A program made the position numbers and the translations under genes. This document shows, in pieces, positions 50,391-62,189 of a stretch of DNA of 64,000 nucleotides. Under the pieces are notes generated by a model. The model ran no database searches, was not told where the DNA came from, and saw only the letters and a program-made list of their open reading frames with translations. Position 1 is the first letter of the stretch, and each line of letters begins with the position of its first letter. Where the stretch lies: NCBI GenBank assembly GCA_940671915.1, contig CALNVZ010003425.1, positions 40,384,717-40,448,716 of the forward strand, read 5' to 3'. This DNA is from Paracentrotus lividus. Its lineage: Eukaryota > Echinodermata > Echinoidea > Camarodonta > Echinidae.

Positions 50391-52560
50391 ACTCGGGGTT
50401 AGTTGGAACAAGGTATGGGGTAAGTTGAAACAACATTGTGCATTATATCATATAAAATTATATTTAAAATACCTGCAACATTGTTGCATGGGTTCAGCTC
50501 ACTTGCTTTATTGATTCCAATCAAAAATATATAGATTGGTGTTCAATTTTTTTTTAACTTCATGTTTATTACACTTGATAGCATCCACTCAGATACAGAT
50601 ATTCTGAAGTCCTGTGAAGTAGCATTCTGCAATATATTTTGTTTAAACCAAAATAAAAATTGTCCAATGTACTCTAATTACATGTATAGGAATATTTCGG
50701 AACACTTCATTGAATTATATGATTTTGTTTTTTTTATTCAGCTGAAACCTATTTACTTAGTACATGTTCCAACTAACCCCGTTCAAAATGTTCCAACTAA
50801 CCCCAGAGGCCCATTTGACATTTGTAAGCTTACAGCACAAAAGAGGGACAACAACATGCCATATATTTAACCTTGTTTTGTAGTTTGGTATAACTGTTTG
50901 TTATAATCAAAAACTGGCCAACTTAATTTGTGATCTTCTCTGAGATAATAAACATTTGTAAAAATGACAAAATTTACTCAGAAGGTGAAAAAACAAACAT
51001 TACTTTCTAACTTCACGAGGCTTGAAGCATGTGTGCTGTCTAAAATGTGGTGGATGGCAGTTGCTAATAGCAACAACCTGAGGGTAGATTTGCATAAATA
51101 TATTTATAGACGTTCAAGAAAATTACAATGTTTCAACTAACCCCGTGTTCCAACTAACCCCACTCTCCCCTAAATGTTAGTGCATGAGATTTCAATCACA
51201 TTAACATTTTCAAAAGACTTCCTTTTGTTTTGCACGTAGTCTGGAAAGCTTTTTATGGTGTATTTACATATAAACTTTTTTCCTTCTGAATATGAAGGGT
51301 CCGATTTATTTTTGTTTTAATGTTGTTTGTTTGTTTGTTTGCTTTTGCCGGGGGAGGAGGGTAGAGAGTATAAATATCTCCCAGACCATTGTCAAGTGTT
51401 AACATTTTGTAATTCTTGAGATTAATTGATTATAAGCCGAAACAAAGAGAGAGGCAAGGATAATGTTTACAATTCATCTAAGCTCTTTAATTTCCTAAAC
51501 AGATTTGTTTCGGCTTATAATCAATTAATCTCAAGAATTACAAAATGTTAACACTTGACAATGGTCTGGGAGATATTTATACTCTCTACCCTCCCTCCCC
51601 CGGCAAAAGCAAACAAACAAACAAACAACATTAAAACAAAAATAAATCGGACCCTTCATATTCAGAAGGAAAAAAGTTTATATGTAAATACACCATAAAA
51701 AGCTTTTCCAGACTACGTGCAAAACAAAAGGAAGTCTTTTGAAAATGTTAATGTGATTGAAATCTCATGCACTAACATTTAGGGGAGAGTGGGGTTAGTT
51801 GGAACACGGGGTTAGTTGAAACATTGTAATTTTCTTGAACGTCTATAAATATATTTATGCAAATCTACCCTCAGGTTGTTGCTATTAGCAACTGCCATCC
51901 ACCACATTTTAGACAGCACACATGCTTCAAGCCTCGTGAAGTTAGAAAGTAATGTTTGTTTTTTCACCTTCTGAGTTAAATTTGTCATTTTTACAAATGT
52001 TTATTATCTCAGAGAAGATCACAAATTAAGTTGGCCAGTTTTTGATTATAACAAACAGTTATACCAAACTACAAAACTAAGGTTAAATATATGGCATGTT
52101 GTTGTCCCTCTTTTGTGCTGTAAGCTTACAAATGTCAAATGGGCCTCTGGGGTTAGTTGGAACATTTTGAACGGGGTTAGTTGGAACATGTACTAAGTAA
52201 ATAGGTTTCAGCTGAATAAAAAAACAAAATCATATAATTCAATGAAGTGTTCCGAAATATTCCTATACATGTATATTAGAGTACATTGGACAATTTTATT
52301 TTGGTTTAAACAAAATATATTGCAGAATGCTACTTCAAGGACTTCAGAATATCTGTATCTGAGTGGAATGCTATCAAGTGTAATAAAACATGAAGTTAAA
52401 AAAAAAATTGAACACCAATCTATAATATTTTGATTGGAATCAATAAAGCAAGTGAGCTGAACCCATGCAACAATGTTGCAGGTATTTTAAATATAATTTT
52501 ATATGATATAATGCACAATGTTTCAACTTACCCCATACCTTGTTCCAACTAACCCCGTGT
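50391..52560. repeat. Large palindrome: two arms of about 1056 bp, 57 bp centre
   Basis: The left arm 50391-51446 is the inverse of 51504-52560 with only rare differences (for example GGGGGAGGAGGG versus GGGGGAGGGAGGG). The centre is 51447-51503. Each arm holds most of one copy of the GGGGTTAGTTGGAACA element plus about 270 bp of other sequence next to the centre. Confidence 0.95.
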
Positions 52561-52759
52561 CTGGGGTTAGTGTGAACACTTGACATGGTCTTGTTGAAGA
52601 TGGATTTTTCCGGAACCATCACTAGTTTAAGAATTTTATGGTACATTTGTAGCATACAGATATACACTCGAGCTGATTGTTTGTTGATTCTTGAAATAAA
52701 TCTGCTTTTGTTTTACGGCCATTTTTGTGAAAATGTTCCATATAACCCGCTCTCCCTTA
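51780..52759. mobile_element. DNA element with TAGGGGAGAGTGGGGTTAGT ends
   Basis: The left end TAGGGGAGAGTGGGGTTAGT, continuing TGGAACA, is inverted at the right by TGTTCCATATAACCCGCTCT with CCCTTA. TTA lies next to both ends, possibly a target-site duplication. The word GGGGTTAGTTGGAACA or its inverse recurs near 51791, 51808, 52149, 52174 and 52540. No coding sequence is seen. The other arm of the palindrome holds an inverted copy that is cut off by the N gap. Confidence 0.7.
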
Positions 52760-53011
52760 CTATGAGTGGCTTATAAATTGAAATTGAAAGAACAAAGAGA
52801 AAACAAGGAACTTTAATGCAAGCATTGTACAAGATGCACACCAGACCCTCAATCTATCACACACTCTATTAAGCCTTCTTTATACTTTTTTTTGATGGAA
52901 TTACAATAAAAGTTGGAAGTTGAAAAAGGAAGGAAACTATGTGACCGTGTGTCTTTATAATGTTGGTTGGATCAAAAGGATGATCCTACACGTTCTTGAT
53001 GCTAAAGTCAA

Positions 53012-53462
53012 CAGACACTAGTGCTACAGTCACTCAGACATGTTTGTATACGTTTTTGTGCTTTACCTGATTTCATCTTCTATTTCATAATTTCTTATGA
53101 TTTTCTTTGTTTGATTGGATGAATGAAATTATCACTATTTCCACTGCTGGCTATGATACGAAGGCATCCGTGGGATCCGCAGAAAAGAATAATTTTGGCG
53201 TAACCTGACGTAACTCAACGTAAGTGTCTGTTCACTGCAGCATTACGTTGAGTTACGTCTGGAGTTGCGTCCAATTTTTTTTCCCTGTGGATCCCACGGA
53301 TGCCTCCCGTCATAGTCAGCAGTGGAAATAGTGAAATTTAATTCATGCCATAAAACAAAGAAATACGTAAGAAATGATAGAACAAGATAAAATATTAGAA
53401 AAAAAAACAACAAACAAACAAACAAACAAACAAACAACGTAACTAAGTGTCTGTGTGACTGT
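53012..53462. mobile_element. Foldback element, about 450 bp
   Basis: TGCTACAGTCACTCAGACA at the left pairs with GTCTGTGTGACTGTAGCA at the right. The inner arms ATTTCCACTGCTGGCTATGA and GGCATCCGTGGGATCC pair with GGATCCCACGGATGCC and TAGTCAGCAGTGGAAAT. GTTACGTTGAGTTACG words mark the centre. Confidence 0.8.
53400..53438. repeat. AAAC microsatellite
   Basis: About seven AAAC units inside the right arm of the foldback. Confidence 0.85.
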
Positions 53463-53999
53463 AGCATAAATTTAATGTGGGTACTGTTCCATTGGTTTTT
53501 GTTGTCGAATATAAAATATATTTAATTCTCCGAACACCCATTTTCCTATATCCTGATTGTTCCCCGAAAAAACGGTGTGTTGTTCCGAAGTTTAATTCTC
53601 CGAAAATGATGTGAGGTTTTTTTTCCGAATTGAAATAAGCACAAATCGTATTTGGTTATTCCATTTTCAAAGTATAACCTAAATTATTTGCCATACTTTA
53701 TTTTATTATCACATATATCAGATTAATGATCTCCATGGATCAATTTGATTCTTATTCAATTTTCGGAGAATCAAAATCCTATATTCTTTTCAAACCGGCA
53801 AACCTTTGGAATAAATTAAACATAAATGGAGATACCTACATGTATTTGTGTACAAGCTTTATTTATTTTTTCGCTGTTGGTAGTTGTTTTTAGTTTAAAA
53901 AAAACAAAAAAAAAACAAACATATTGTCTCTCTATTAAGTAGCGAAAGAAGACGAGATCTGATGAAAAGTGAATCTAATCGTAATATATATGATGTGAA

Positions 54000-55130
54000 T
54001 ATTAGAACATAAGAGCAACTACAAATGACCTATTTGCTCATAACCACCATAAGTTTCAGAAACTAATATATTAGTTTTATATTCTTTTACATAAATAGGG
54101 AGATTCCAGGTAAAGACCATGTTAATACCGGTGTGTGTAAGATCATGGACCTTTAACTTAGTTATTAGGTCCATGGTAAGATCAATTAAAGATGTGTATT
54201 TCAGTAATCCCTCTCTCTATCCATTACATCTGTTTTTGTTCAAATTTTTTCTGCCTTCGGCCCTCAAACTATTAGGGGTACGTAAAAGGTCGGTCGATCG
54301 GCCCCACAGAAATTGATAACCAAAAACCAAAAAATCCATTAATCCATTTTTAATTTTTTTTTTTTGTCAAGCGGACCCTGCTCGTCAGCGGGGTCGTTTG
54401 ACAGCCTGCACTTTACCAATAAATAAAGGGAAACAATTCAGACATTTAGTTTTTAGTTCATCCAAAATTAAAAAAGAAAGAGGATAGACCGACGGATAGA
54501 CCTTAGTTTCATTTTCCGAATAATTTTCAGTTTCATTTTCCGAATATTTTTCAGTTTCACTTTCCGAATAATTGTTTGATATTCCATTAACTACCATTTC
54601 TTATCATCTTTATGGGGCTGTTACATTGTTATCTTCATTTACAAGCTTAAAATCAATAACCTTTACTCATATCGTATCAAAGAAAAATGCCATGTGTGAC
54701 TGAGTAGGTCAAAGATCTGTTAATAACTCCACGAAAATCATAGTCTCCCAAGTTGTTAATTTCCATGTATCATTGATAATTAATTAACTTGCAATTATAA
54801 TTTCTTATCCCGCACTTTATCAGTTCTAAGTAGGCTAACTGACCAGATTTCTGACAGCATATTATTTTTACTCTCGTAATGTAAGACGAGTGGAAAGAGG
54901 GAAAATGAGTGGTAAAATTTCAATCTAAAACGAGTGTTGAAGTGAATTGTTCGCTCTGTTTATAGTAGAAACCAGTCAACCAAATAACTTCCACTCCTCT
55001 CAGAGTGACTTTCCACTCAAAAACGTGTTGTCCACGAGTGGAAATTCACTCGTGTACATTTAGAGAGTAGGCTATAACAGGGCACAGTCTCCAGTCCCTG
55101 GTCTGCCTCCTACCAGGTTCCCATTAGGCC
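54000..55130. repeat. Duplicated block, copy 1
   Basis: It shares with 59862-60545, in the same order, AGTTTCAGAAACTAATAT, AGTTTTATATTCTTTTACAT, AAATAAAGGGAAACA, TTTATGGGGCTGTTA, TATCGTATCAAAGAAAA, AATAACTCCACG and GGTCTGCCTCCTACCA. Copy 1 has extra insertions, including a TTTTCCGAAT minisatellite. Confidence 0.85.
54508..54567. repeat. TTTTCCGAATAATTTTCAGT minisatellite
   Basis: Three units of about 24 bp built on TTTCA-TTTTCCGAATA-TTTTCAG. Confidence 0.85.
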
Positions 55131-55289
55131 GAAAGAGAATCTCTCTTTTTTTTCAGCTTCCCACTACCTTTTCTATTTCTTTTACTGTTTCCCCCTAAAC
55201 GTGCCCTGTAATAATAGTTTTGACAAAAATATCACAGTCCTGTCAATAAGACTACACTGTTAGAAAATTTCTTGAAAAGTTCTTCACTG

Positions 55290-55500
55290 AAAACCTAACC
55301 TCGTCCGTCTATGGACCGACTAGCTTTAAAGCTAGTCGGTCAAGACGGACTAGTTTTAAAGCTAGTATGTCATGTTAGTCCGTCGAGACGGACTAGCATT
55401 CAACTGAATCTACATCTGTCAACTTGACGGACGAGCTTTAAAGCTCGTCCGTCAAGCTTGATCCTAGTCCGTCGACGCGACCGACTAGGACAATAAAAGT
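55290..55500. repeat. Array of small palindromes built on GACGGACTAGC, block 1
   Basis: GACCGACTAGCTTTAAAGCT continues AGTCGGTC, a perfect 28-base palindrome (near 55316). GACGGACTAG, GACGGACGAGCTTTAAAGCT and GTCCGTCGA variants follow at spacings of about 30 bp. Confidence 0.9.
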
Positions 55501-55639
55501 AGCTGGGTAGAACCAATTTACCCATTAAAATGAATGACTAGCTTTTGATACAAATATTTGCAATGTCGCTTCAATGTACGTTCTCTATTTATTCTGTTTC
55601 CGAGCATAATCAAGTTGAAACATTCTGAAACAATCTGAA

Positions 55640-56075
55640 AGCTTACGAGACATAACATCTATCATGACAAGTATGCAATTCACGAGTACCGGTAGATTCC
55701 AAAAATTGTTCTCCATTCTTACAGGCTAATTGAATACCTTGTTATTATAGAACTCAAGAACCCGGTATTTTCTTACAGATTGCTGGTGAATGCCCGGCTT
55801 AGCAACAACAGTGAATAGAAGTTGGATACAATCAACATTCTCAAACAAAGGTTGTTTTGGCTTGACAATCTGAGAGCAATACGATAGCCGAAATAACATC
55901 AATCGTGACAAGTATGCCATTCACGAGTAGGTTAGAAATATTGTTCCATTCTTTAATTACAAGCTAATTGAATACTTCGTTACTATAGAACCCACGAACC
56001 GTCTATTCTTATAGATTGATGGTGAATGCCAGGCTTAGCAACAGCAGTGAATAGAAGGTGGTATACAATTGATTA
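55640..56075. repeat. Two-copy tandem repeat, period about 235 bp
   Basis: Both copies carry CATGACAAGTATGC or CGTGACAAGTATGC, CATTCACGAGTA, GCTAATTGAATAC, TATAGAAC, GGTGAATGCC and GGCTTAGCAACA-CAGTGAAT. Confidence 0.85.
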
Positions 56076-56817
56076 AGTAACATGCGCATTGCGAAAAGGA
56101 CATTACTATTAGTTGCATTATCTGTATGTGAATTCCATTTAATGAGCAAACTGTACAGACGCACACTTGATATATCCCGTAAAGCTTAAAATTTTTATTA
56201 CAATGGCGATCTCCTTCCTGTGACATGACTGTGTGAGTACTCCTTTTTAATTCCTTGTGTTTCAGTTCACAGATAGCGTTATTTTTTCACATAGATTAAT
56301 GCTATAATCTCCAACGCGAAAAATTATGTCTTGCCAAATCAATTTATACATTGTGTGTATTTACAACGATAGTAACAATCACATTAAATTATGACAATTG
56401 AAATTCTAATAATAAATGTAGGCGCCAGTTTTCTTTTAGACTACTTGTATCTGAAAGAAAAGAATATTGGATTAGAGGCACGACTTTGGGATTCTGAAGT
56501 GGCTCTCAAGGACAAGTGTATACGCCGAAAATGTAAAAGCAGGTAGGCCTACAACAAATTAAAAGTCACGATGCAAGCCATGGCGGCGACCCCTGGGCCC
56601 CGTGCCCCCATTATTTGATAATTGCCATAATGTTAACTTATTGTGCCTCCTATATCAATTCCTGTCTTCTAATTTATATCATCATAATAAAATGCTTGTT
56701 TGTTTGTTTGTTTTTTTTTCTCAAATTCTTATGACAAAATGTATGTTTTTAATCGTATCTTTATAATGTCTTCTAATATTTCAGATTTGACGTCTCTGAC
56801 AAGCTGGTGAAGCCATA

Positions 56818-57255
56818 TTAACCTCGTCCGTCATGCTGGTCTGTCAAGACAGCAGCAAGAACATCGCGGCAGAAAAGCGCGACGGACTACCTTTTACACC
56901 ATGACCGACTAGCTGTAAAGCTAGTCCTGCTCAAAAGCTCGTCAGTCTGGGCATCACTATGACTAGCTTTTATATCCTAGCCGTCAAACTAGTCGGTCAC
57001 GACGGACGAGCTTTAAAATTAGTCTGTCGTGACCGACTAGCTTTAAAGCTATTCTGTCATGACCGACTAGCTTTCTGGAAAGCTAGTCCGTCGTGACCGA
57101 CGAGCATTAAAACTAGTCCGTCTTGACGGACTAACTTGACGGACTAGTCCGTAGAGATGGACGAGTTTTAAAGCTAGTCCGTAATAACCGGGTTGTGTTG
57201 AAGGAATTAAAGCTAGTCCGTCGTGACCGACTACCTTTAAAGCTAGTCGATCTAC
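56818..57255. repeat. Array of small palindromes built on GACGGACTAGC, block 2
   Basis: At least ten variants of GACCGACTAGCTTTAAAGCT followed by AGTCCGTC occur in both halves and orientations. Some have been altered in the centre (CTTTCTGGAAAG, CTGTAAAG). Spacing is 28-40 bp. Confidence 0.9.
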
Positions 57256-57670
57256 CCGTTTTGGGTTTTCAGTGTTGCAGCAGGGCTTCCAGAACACTTG
57301 TGATCTTCCTTCACAGTTTGCAGTACAATTACAGAATATTGGTATATGGGGTATGAACATTTACAAATTTCCTGTAATAAAACGCCCTTTTCCTCTTTTA
57401 AAACAGACATGTTCTGTTAATTTGCAGAAAATTTTCCGTTATAAATATGTACAGAATGATTTTATAAATATACAGAATGATTCTGTATTTTTTTTCTGTA
57501 AAATTTTCATTTTTTGAAAAACAGTTTCAAGTGGGACTGACACAAAACGAAGGTTCATTAATTTGAACATTTCAAGTAAAATTCTGAAGGAATTTCGAGT
57601 TTCAAGGCTCATTAATTCGAAAATGGAATAGGGTTCTTTCATCCGAAAATGAACTACACTACACATAACC

Positions 57671-59848
57671 TATACACAACAAAAAAAGTAAGTCCCCCCC
57701 TAATCAAAATGATGTAACTTTTGAACGGGCTTGTTTTGAGCATAGCAATTTGGAGGGAGGTTTTCTACACTTATTGAGTACCTTCTGTGAAAAAATGACA
57801 TCAATCCCCTGAGACATGCCTGAGTGATCAACGTTTAAAGCAAAAATGGACATTTTCAAAAGTCACAAGGGTCATTTTTGGGTCTGTAAAAATAACAATT
57901 TTGTAAAATTTTCTTTTTTTACCTTGTATTGAATTGTTTTGGTGGTTTTATCATCCAAAATTTGACCATCCAACACCAATCTCGATACATTTCACCTTTT
58001 TTCATGGATGAGTGAGCACAATTATAAGAATTACGTTCAGGGCCCGTATTCCATAAAAGCATGAAATTTAAGCATTTTTGCTTATCTTTAAAATGCGTAT
58101 TCCATAAATACGCCTTACTAAGGAATTCTGTCCAAGGCCATTTTTGGTAGTGAAGCATAAATTCTTAGATTTTTGCGAAGTCAAAAGTCTTAAATGGAAG
58201 TGCGCCTTCAAATCGCACATAACAAATGAGAATTTTATCATAAACTTTAAGCCTACTACCTAGTGGCTTAACTTTTATGTTGATTATATGCCAAGCTCAT
58301 TTGAGACCATCAAAATAAAAAATGACGGATTAATAAATTCAGACTATTGCTTGATGCTTTCTGACCTCAGACAAAGTGCTTAACATGTTTGGTATAAAGG
58401 CTAAGAATTTTTTTTTCTTGGACAAAATCTTAGAAAAATACATAGACTTAAGACAAATTGCTTAAGTATAGTTTATGGATACGGGCCCTGGCCTCTAAAA
58501 ATGGAAAAATGCAACAATTTTATTTAAAGAATTGCCATCAGATATTACATCAACGTCATCGACACATTTTGTGAGAACATGAGCACTATTCGTCGTGTCA
58601 TGGACGAGTGAGCACACGTTAAAGGTCAGTTTTTGTGACTTTTGTCATCACAAATTTGCCTTTAATGTGTGTTTATTCATGCATAACGCAACGTTTTTAT
58701 CTCATATTCGCACATAAGTTAGTGGATGAGTGTTATAATAACTGCTAAATGATATTACTCAACACCTTTTGTTAAAAAGTTCCCGCATGTTGATTTGGGG
58801 ATTGCTTTTGCCATGAAATTGTACACAATGTCAATGGAGAGAAATCAAAATTTCAACAAAATTGAAATTCGACTCAATTTCATTAATAATTTTTGTTAAT
58901 TCTACTGAGAGTTTTTTCACGAAACTTGGCTTATAACTTCATGGTGGTACTAACTAACAGGGAACAAACGCTAAATTGAGAATCTGATGACGCACGGAGT
59001 GGGGCCAAGGCTTCTGAAATTTCGTCTTATTTGCATACTTTTTTAATATCTTCTGCTCACTGAAGCATAAAACACTGGAATTTTCGTGAAACTCCAATTA
59101 ATCAAATGAAGTATCCAAGAAAGTCTTGTGACAATTATCCAAGAAGCCAATTGAATTTTAGTCCAAAAACGAAAAAAATGGCTTTTCACGTATCACGTGT
59201 TCATTGAAGCGTGAATTTTTTATAAAATGCCATAGCATGATTTGAAAAAAATTATTGACATACATTTAAAAAAAGATTGTTGATAAAATGATTTTCATGA
59301 CACAAAGGGAACAATACTTACATAATGAATTTGAATATATTCTTTTTTGTTTTTATTAAGTATTCATTCAACGTGAATTGATTGATATTGTTTTGAAATA
59401 CTCTTCCAGATTGCACATTCCGTCATAATCAATCATTTTTAAAAGTAAAAATGTGGGAAAAAATGCAGTTTTTTGCAAATTTTACCTCATGCTCATCCAA
59501 CCGTGAAATTTAATGCAAAGTCATTTGGTGTGTTAGAAATTAAGTGCAACAAGCCTTCTGAACATATCTTTTGTTGAAGAGTTTGAATTTGTTCCGATAT
59601 TATTGAATTAAAGTTATGAAACTAATCTTGTGACTTTTGAAAAGTGACATTTTTGCCTTTTGACTGTGCTTATTGAAGCATGACTTAACGAATTTCAGTA
59701 ATATTCACTAAAATGGAAGCTGATAAATATTAACGCTACTAAAATTACCTACAAGCACATGTTATCAAATTCGTAAAATTCCTCTTGGTTAAAAAGTTAT
59801 ACCATTTTGATTAGGGGGGGGGGGGACTTACTTTTTTTGTTGTGTATA
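57671..59848. mobile_element. 2.2 kb TIR element, TACACAACAAAAAAAGTAAG ends
   Basis: About 50 bases at each end are inverted: TATACACAACAAAAAAAGTA, then AGTCCCCC, TAATCAAAATG and GTAACTTTT at the left; AAAAGTTATACCATTTTGAT, a G run and GACTTACTTTTTTTGTTGTG with TATA at the right. TA next to CACAAC suggests a mariner-type target. No transposase is visible. Inside, a loose word (GCTCATTGAAGCATGA, or TGAGTGAGCAC-like inverses) recurs near 58005, 58605, 58722, 59056, 59199, 59480 and 59666. Confidence 0.75.
58040..58488. mobile_element. Nested MITE with GGGCCCGTATTCCATAAA ends
   Basis: GGGCCCGTATTCCATAAA at 58040 is inverted by TTTATGGATACGGGCCC ending at 58488. It lies wholly inside the 2.2 kb TIR element, so it inserted later. 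Confidence 0.8.
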
Positions 59849-59861
59849 TTTACTCAAAACA

Positions 59862-60545
59862 ACCAATAAGTTTCAGAAACTAATATCTTAGTTTTATATT
59901 CTTTTACATAAATCGGGGAGATTCCGGATAGAGACCATGTTTGATACCGGGTAACTGTAAAAAGAGCAATCTAAGATATGTATTCAGAAAATCCTTTTCT
60001 CCATCCGTTACATATGTCTTTGATACGTGACTTAGTTTTTAGCCAGTGGGTCATAGGATGTAATGAAATGTACTTTCTATTTCATATAACCCATAAATAA
60101 AGGGAAACATTTCAGACATTAGCTTATTAGTTCATCCAATTAAAAAAAAGAGAAATATAATAGACGGACGGATAGACCTAAGAGAAAGTTTATTTAAAAT
60201 CTCATTTCCCGGCTAATGGTTTTATACTCCATTAACTGCCATTTCATATTATATTTATGGGGCTGTTAAATTGTCATCTTGATTTACAAGCTTTAAAAAA
60301 TTACCTTTACTATTATCGTATCAAAGAAAATGCCCTGTGTGGCAGAGTATACGTCAAAAATCTGTCAATAACTCCACGTAAATCATCATAATCTCCCAAG
60401 TTGTTCATTTCCATGTATTGATAAAAGCTGTCTCTTATCCTGCAATTTATCAGTTCTAAGTAACTGACCAACTTTCTTACGTCATATCATTATTCCGGGC
60501 TAACAAGGGACAATCTCCGCTCCTTGGTCTGCCTCCTACCACGTA
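59862..60545. repeat. Duplicated block, copy 2
   Basis: Direct-orientation counterpart of 54000-55130 (shared words listed there). It is shorter and lacks the minisatellite and the TTCGGTCGATCGG segment of copy 1. Confidence 0.85.
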
Positions 60546-61803
60546 AGTAATTTCCCTACCCTTCAGTTGACGAATGACACCAAAACAATAGATATAATAG
60601 AAAAATATAGCAATACCATTTTCTTCACATTTGTAAGTTTTCAAAAGAGTTTATCCCTTGAAATTCACAGAATATCATGATATCCCATTTGATAGTTACA
60701 TGTACTTTGCATACTTAGCTGGGCAAATTAGCGCAAAAACAATTAAATTTCAATTTTCTTAATTAATTGTACCAAACATTCTTTTGTGGAGACCATGAAC
60801 AATTTTAATACATGAATAAACAATCAAGAAATCATAAGACAGATTTCTAACAGTCTCCATCATCCGACTGTGACAGTTGTTGGTGGCAAACTGAATTAAT
60901 TACAACTTTGTGCAATTTTCTATGTCCTTATTTTACTGACCTTCAAAAATATTAGTTCTACAAAGTTTTTAGAGTCTGAGTTTCTCTATTGTCATGCCAA
61001 ATATGAAAACGATAGTTCAAATGATAATGATGATGATGATGATAATAATAATAATAATAAAATATGGTAGGTGGGGTCATAATGTGCCCCCGCCCCTTGA
61101 ACCTGTGAATGATCAAAACACCTTTATCTTTATAGGGTCTACTCTCAAACTTTCTTGTTGTATGTCCAGTCATGCGCATTGGAGTTGTATTGGTCTCATC
61201 TTCTTTCATAATCGCTGAAGGTCATTTGAAGTTCACCTATAAATCTTTGCTGCCAAGAAAAATTGATGTCATTCAACCTGGAGTGCAAGAATACGACTCA
61301 TTCCTATAACTTGGCGTCGGTCCAATAGCACCCAATATTCCCCATAAATGAGCAAATAATATTCTCATTTAATTTGAGATTCCTATTCTTTCATGTTGTT
61401 TGGTACCGACATCACAGCCTTGAAAAACCCCAGTTGTTTGTCACCCACTCCACCAGGCTTGTAAACAACTATCATCTTGTCACGAGAAAAAAAAAACTGA
61501 TTTGATATATTTCTCACACATTTTACATTTATAACATCACATGTTTCTAACGACCTCGATCGTTTGTTAAAATAATTCTAACATAATAGGTCACCTACTC
61601 ACTGTAATGACATACTTCAGATTTTAGGTGAATGTCATTTACATAATGACTCACGATCGCCAGGGTCTTCTAGTTTCGTTTTGTGAAAGCAGGTCACAAA
61701 CTTCTGTGTCAAGTGGTACAAATTTTGGGGGATTTACAGATATCATATTTTATTTATTCCTCTTGTTATGAGAGCAAATAAAACGAAGAACAAATTATAT
61801 ATA
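60546..61803. other. Intergenic stretch, no gene seen
   Basis: AT-rich, with a GAT/AAT microsatellite at 61021-61060. No exon or element border was recognised. Confidence 0.6.
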
Positions 61804-61927
61804 CAGTGTCCCCAAAAAATATTTGTACACTTTGAAAAAATTAAATTAAACAAATTGATGTTGGTTTGAAATTTTAATTACTATTTATATCAAATAGTAG
61901 GTAAAGTTACGATCAACTGAACACTAA

Positions 61928-62071
61928 GGCCCGAATTCACAAACGTAGTTTAGTTAGTCCATGGTCTAAATCAGGTGGTTTGTGAATACAAAAATTTAGC
62001 CATGGTCTAAATCCGTGGTTTAAACAACATTATTTAGACATCTAACTAAACCACGTTTGTGAATTCGGGCC
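61928..62071. mobile_element. Nested MITE with GGCCCGAATTCACAAACG ends, TAA target
   Basis: GGCCCGAATTCACAAACGTA is inverted by CGTTTGTGAATTCGGGCC. TAA occurs directly outside both ends (61925-61927 and 62072-62074). It is 144 bp, and CCATGGTCTAAATC words lie inside. Confidence 0.9.
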
Positions 62072-62189
62072 TAAATGTCAAATGTTCCGTCAGTCTCGGA
62101 AGTTCTAGGCCGCCATTTGCAATTTTCAGGGCCCAAAAATTATTTGTACACTTCAGAAGATGGGTATTTAAAGGAGTGTTTAGAATTTT

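Noticed and set aside
50293-50514. Open frame crossing the N gap
   Set aside because: It runs through unknown bases and lies in a repeat palindrome.
61021-61060. Met/Ile-rich or Tyr/His-rich peptides
   Set aside because: They are translations of the GAT/AAT microsatellite.
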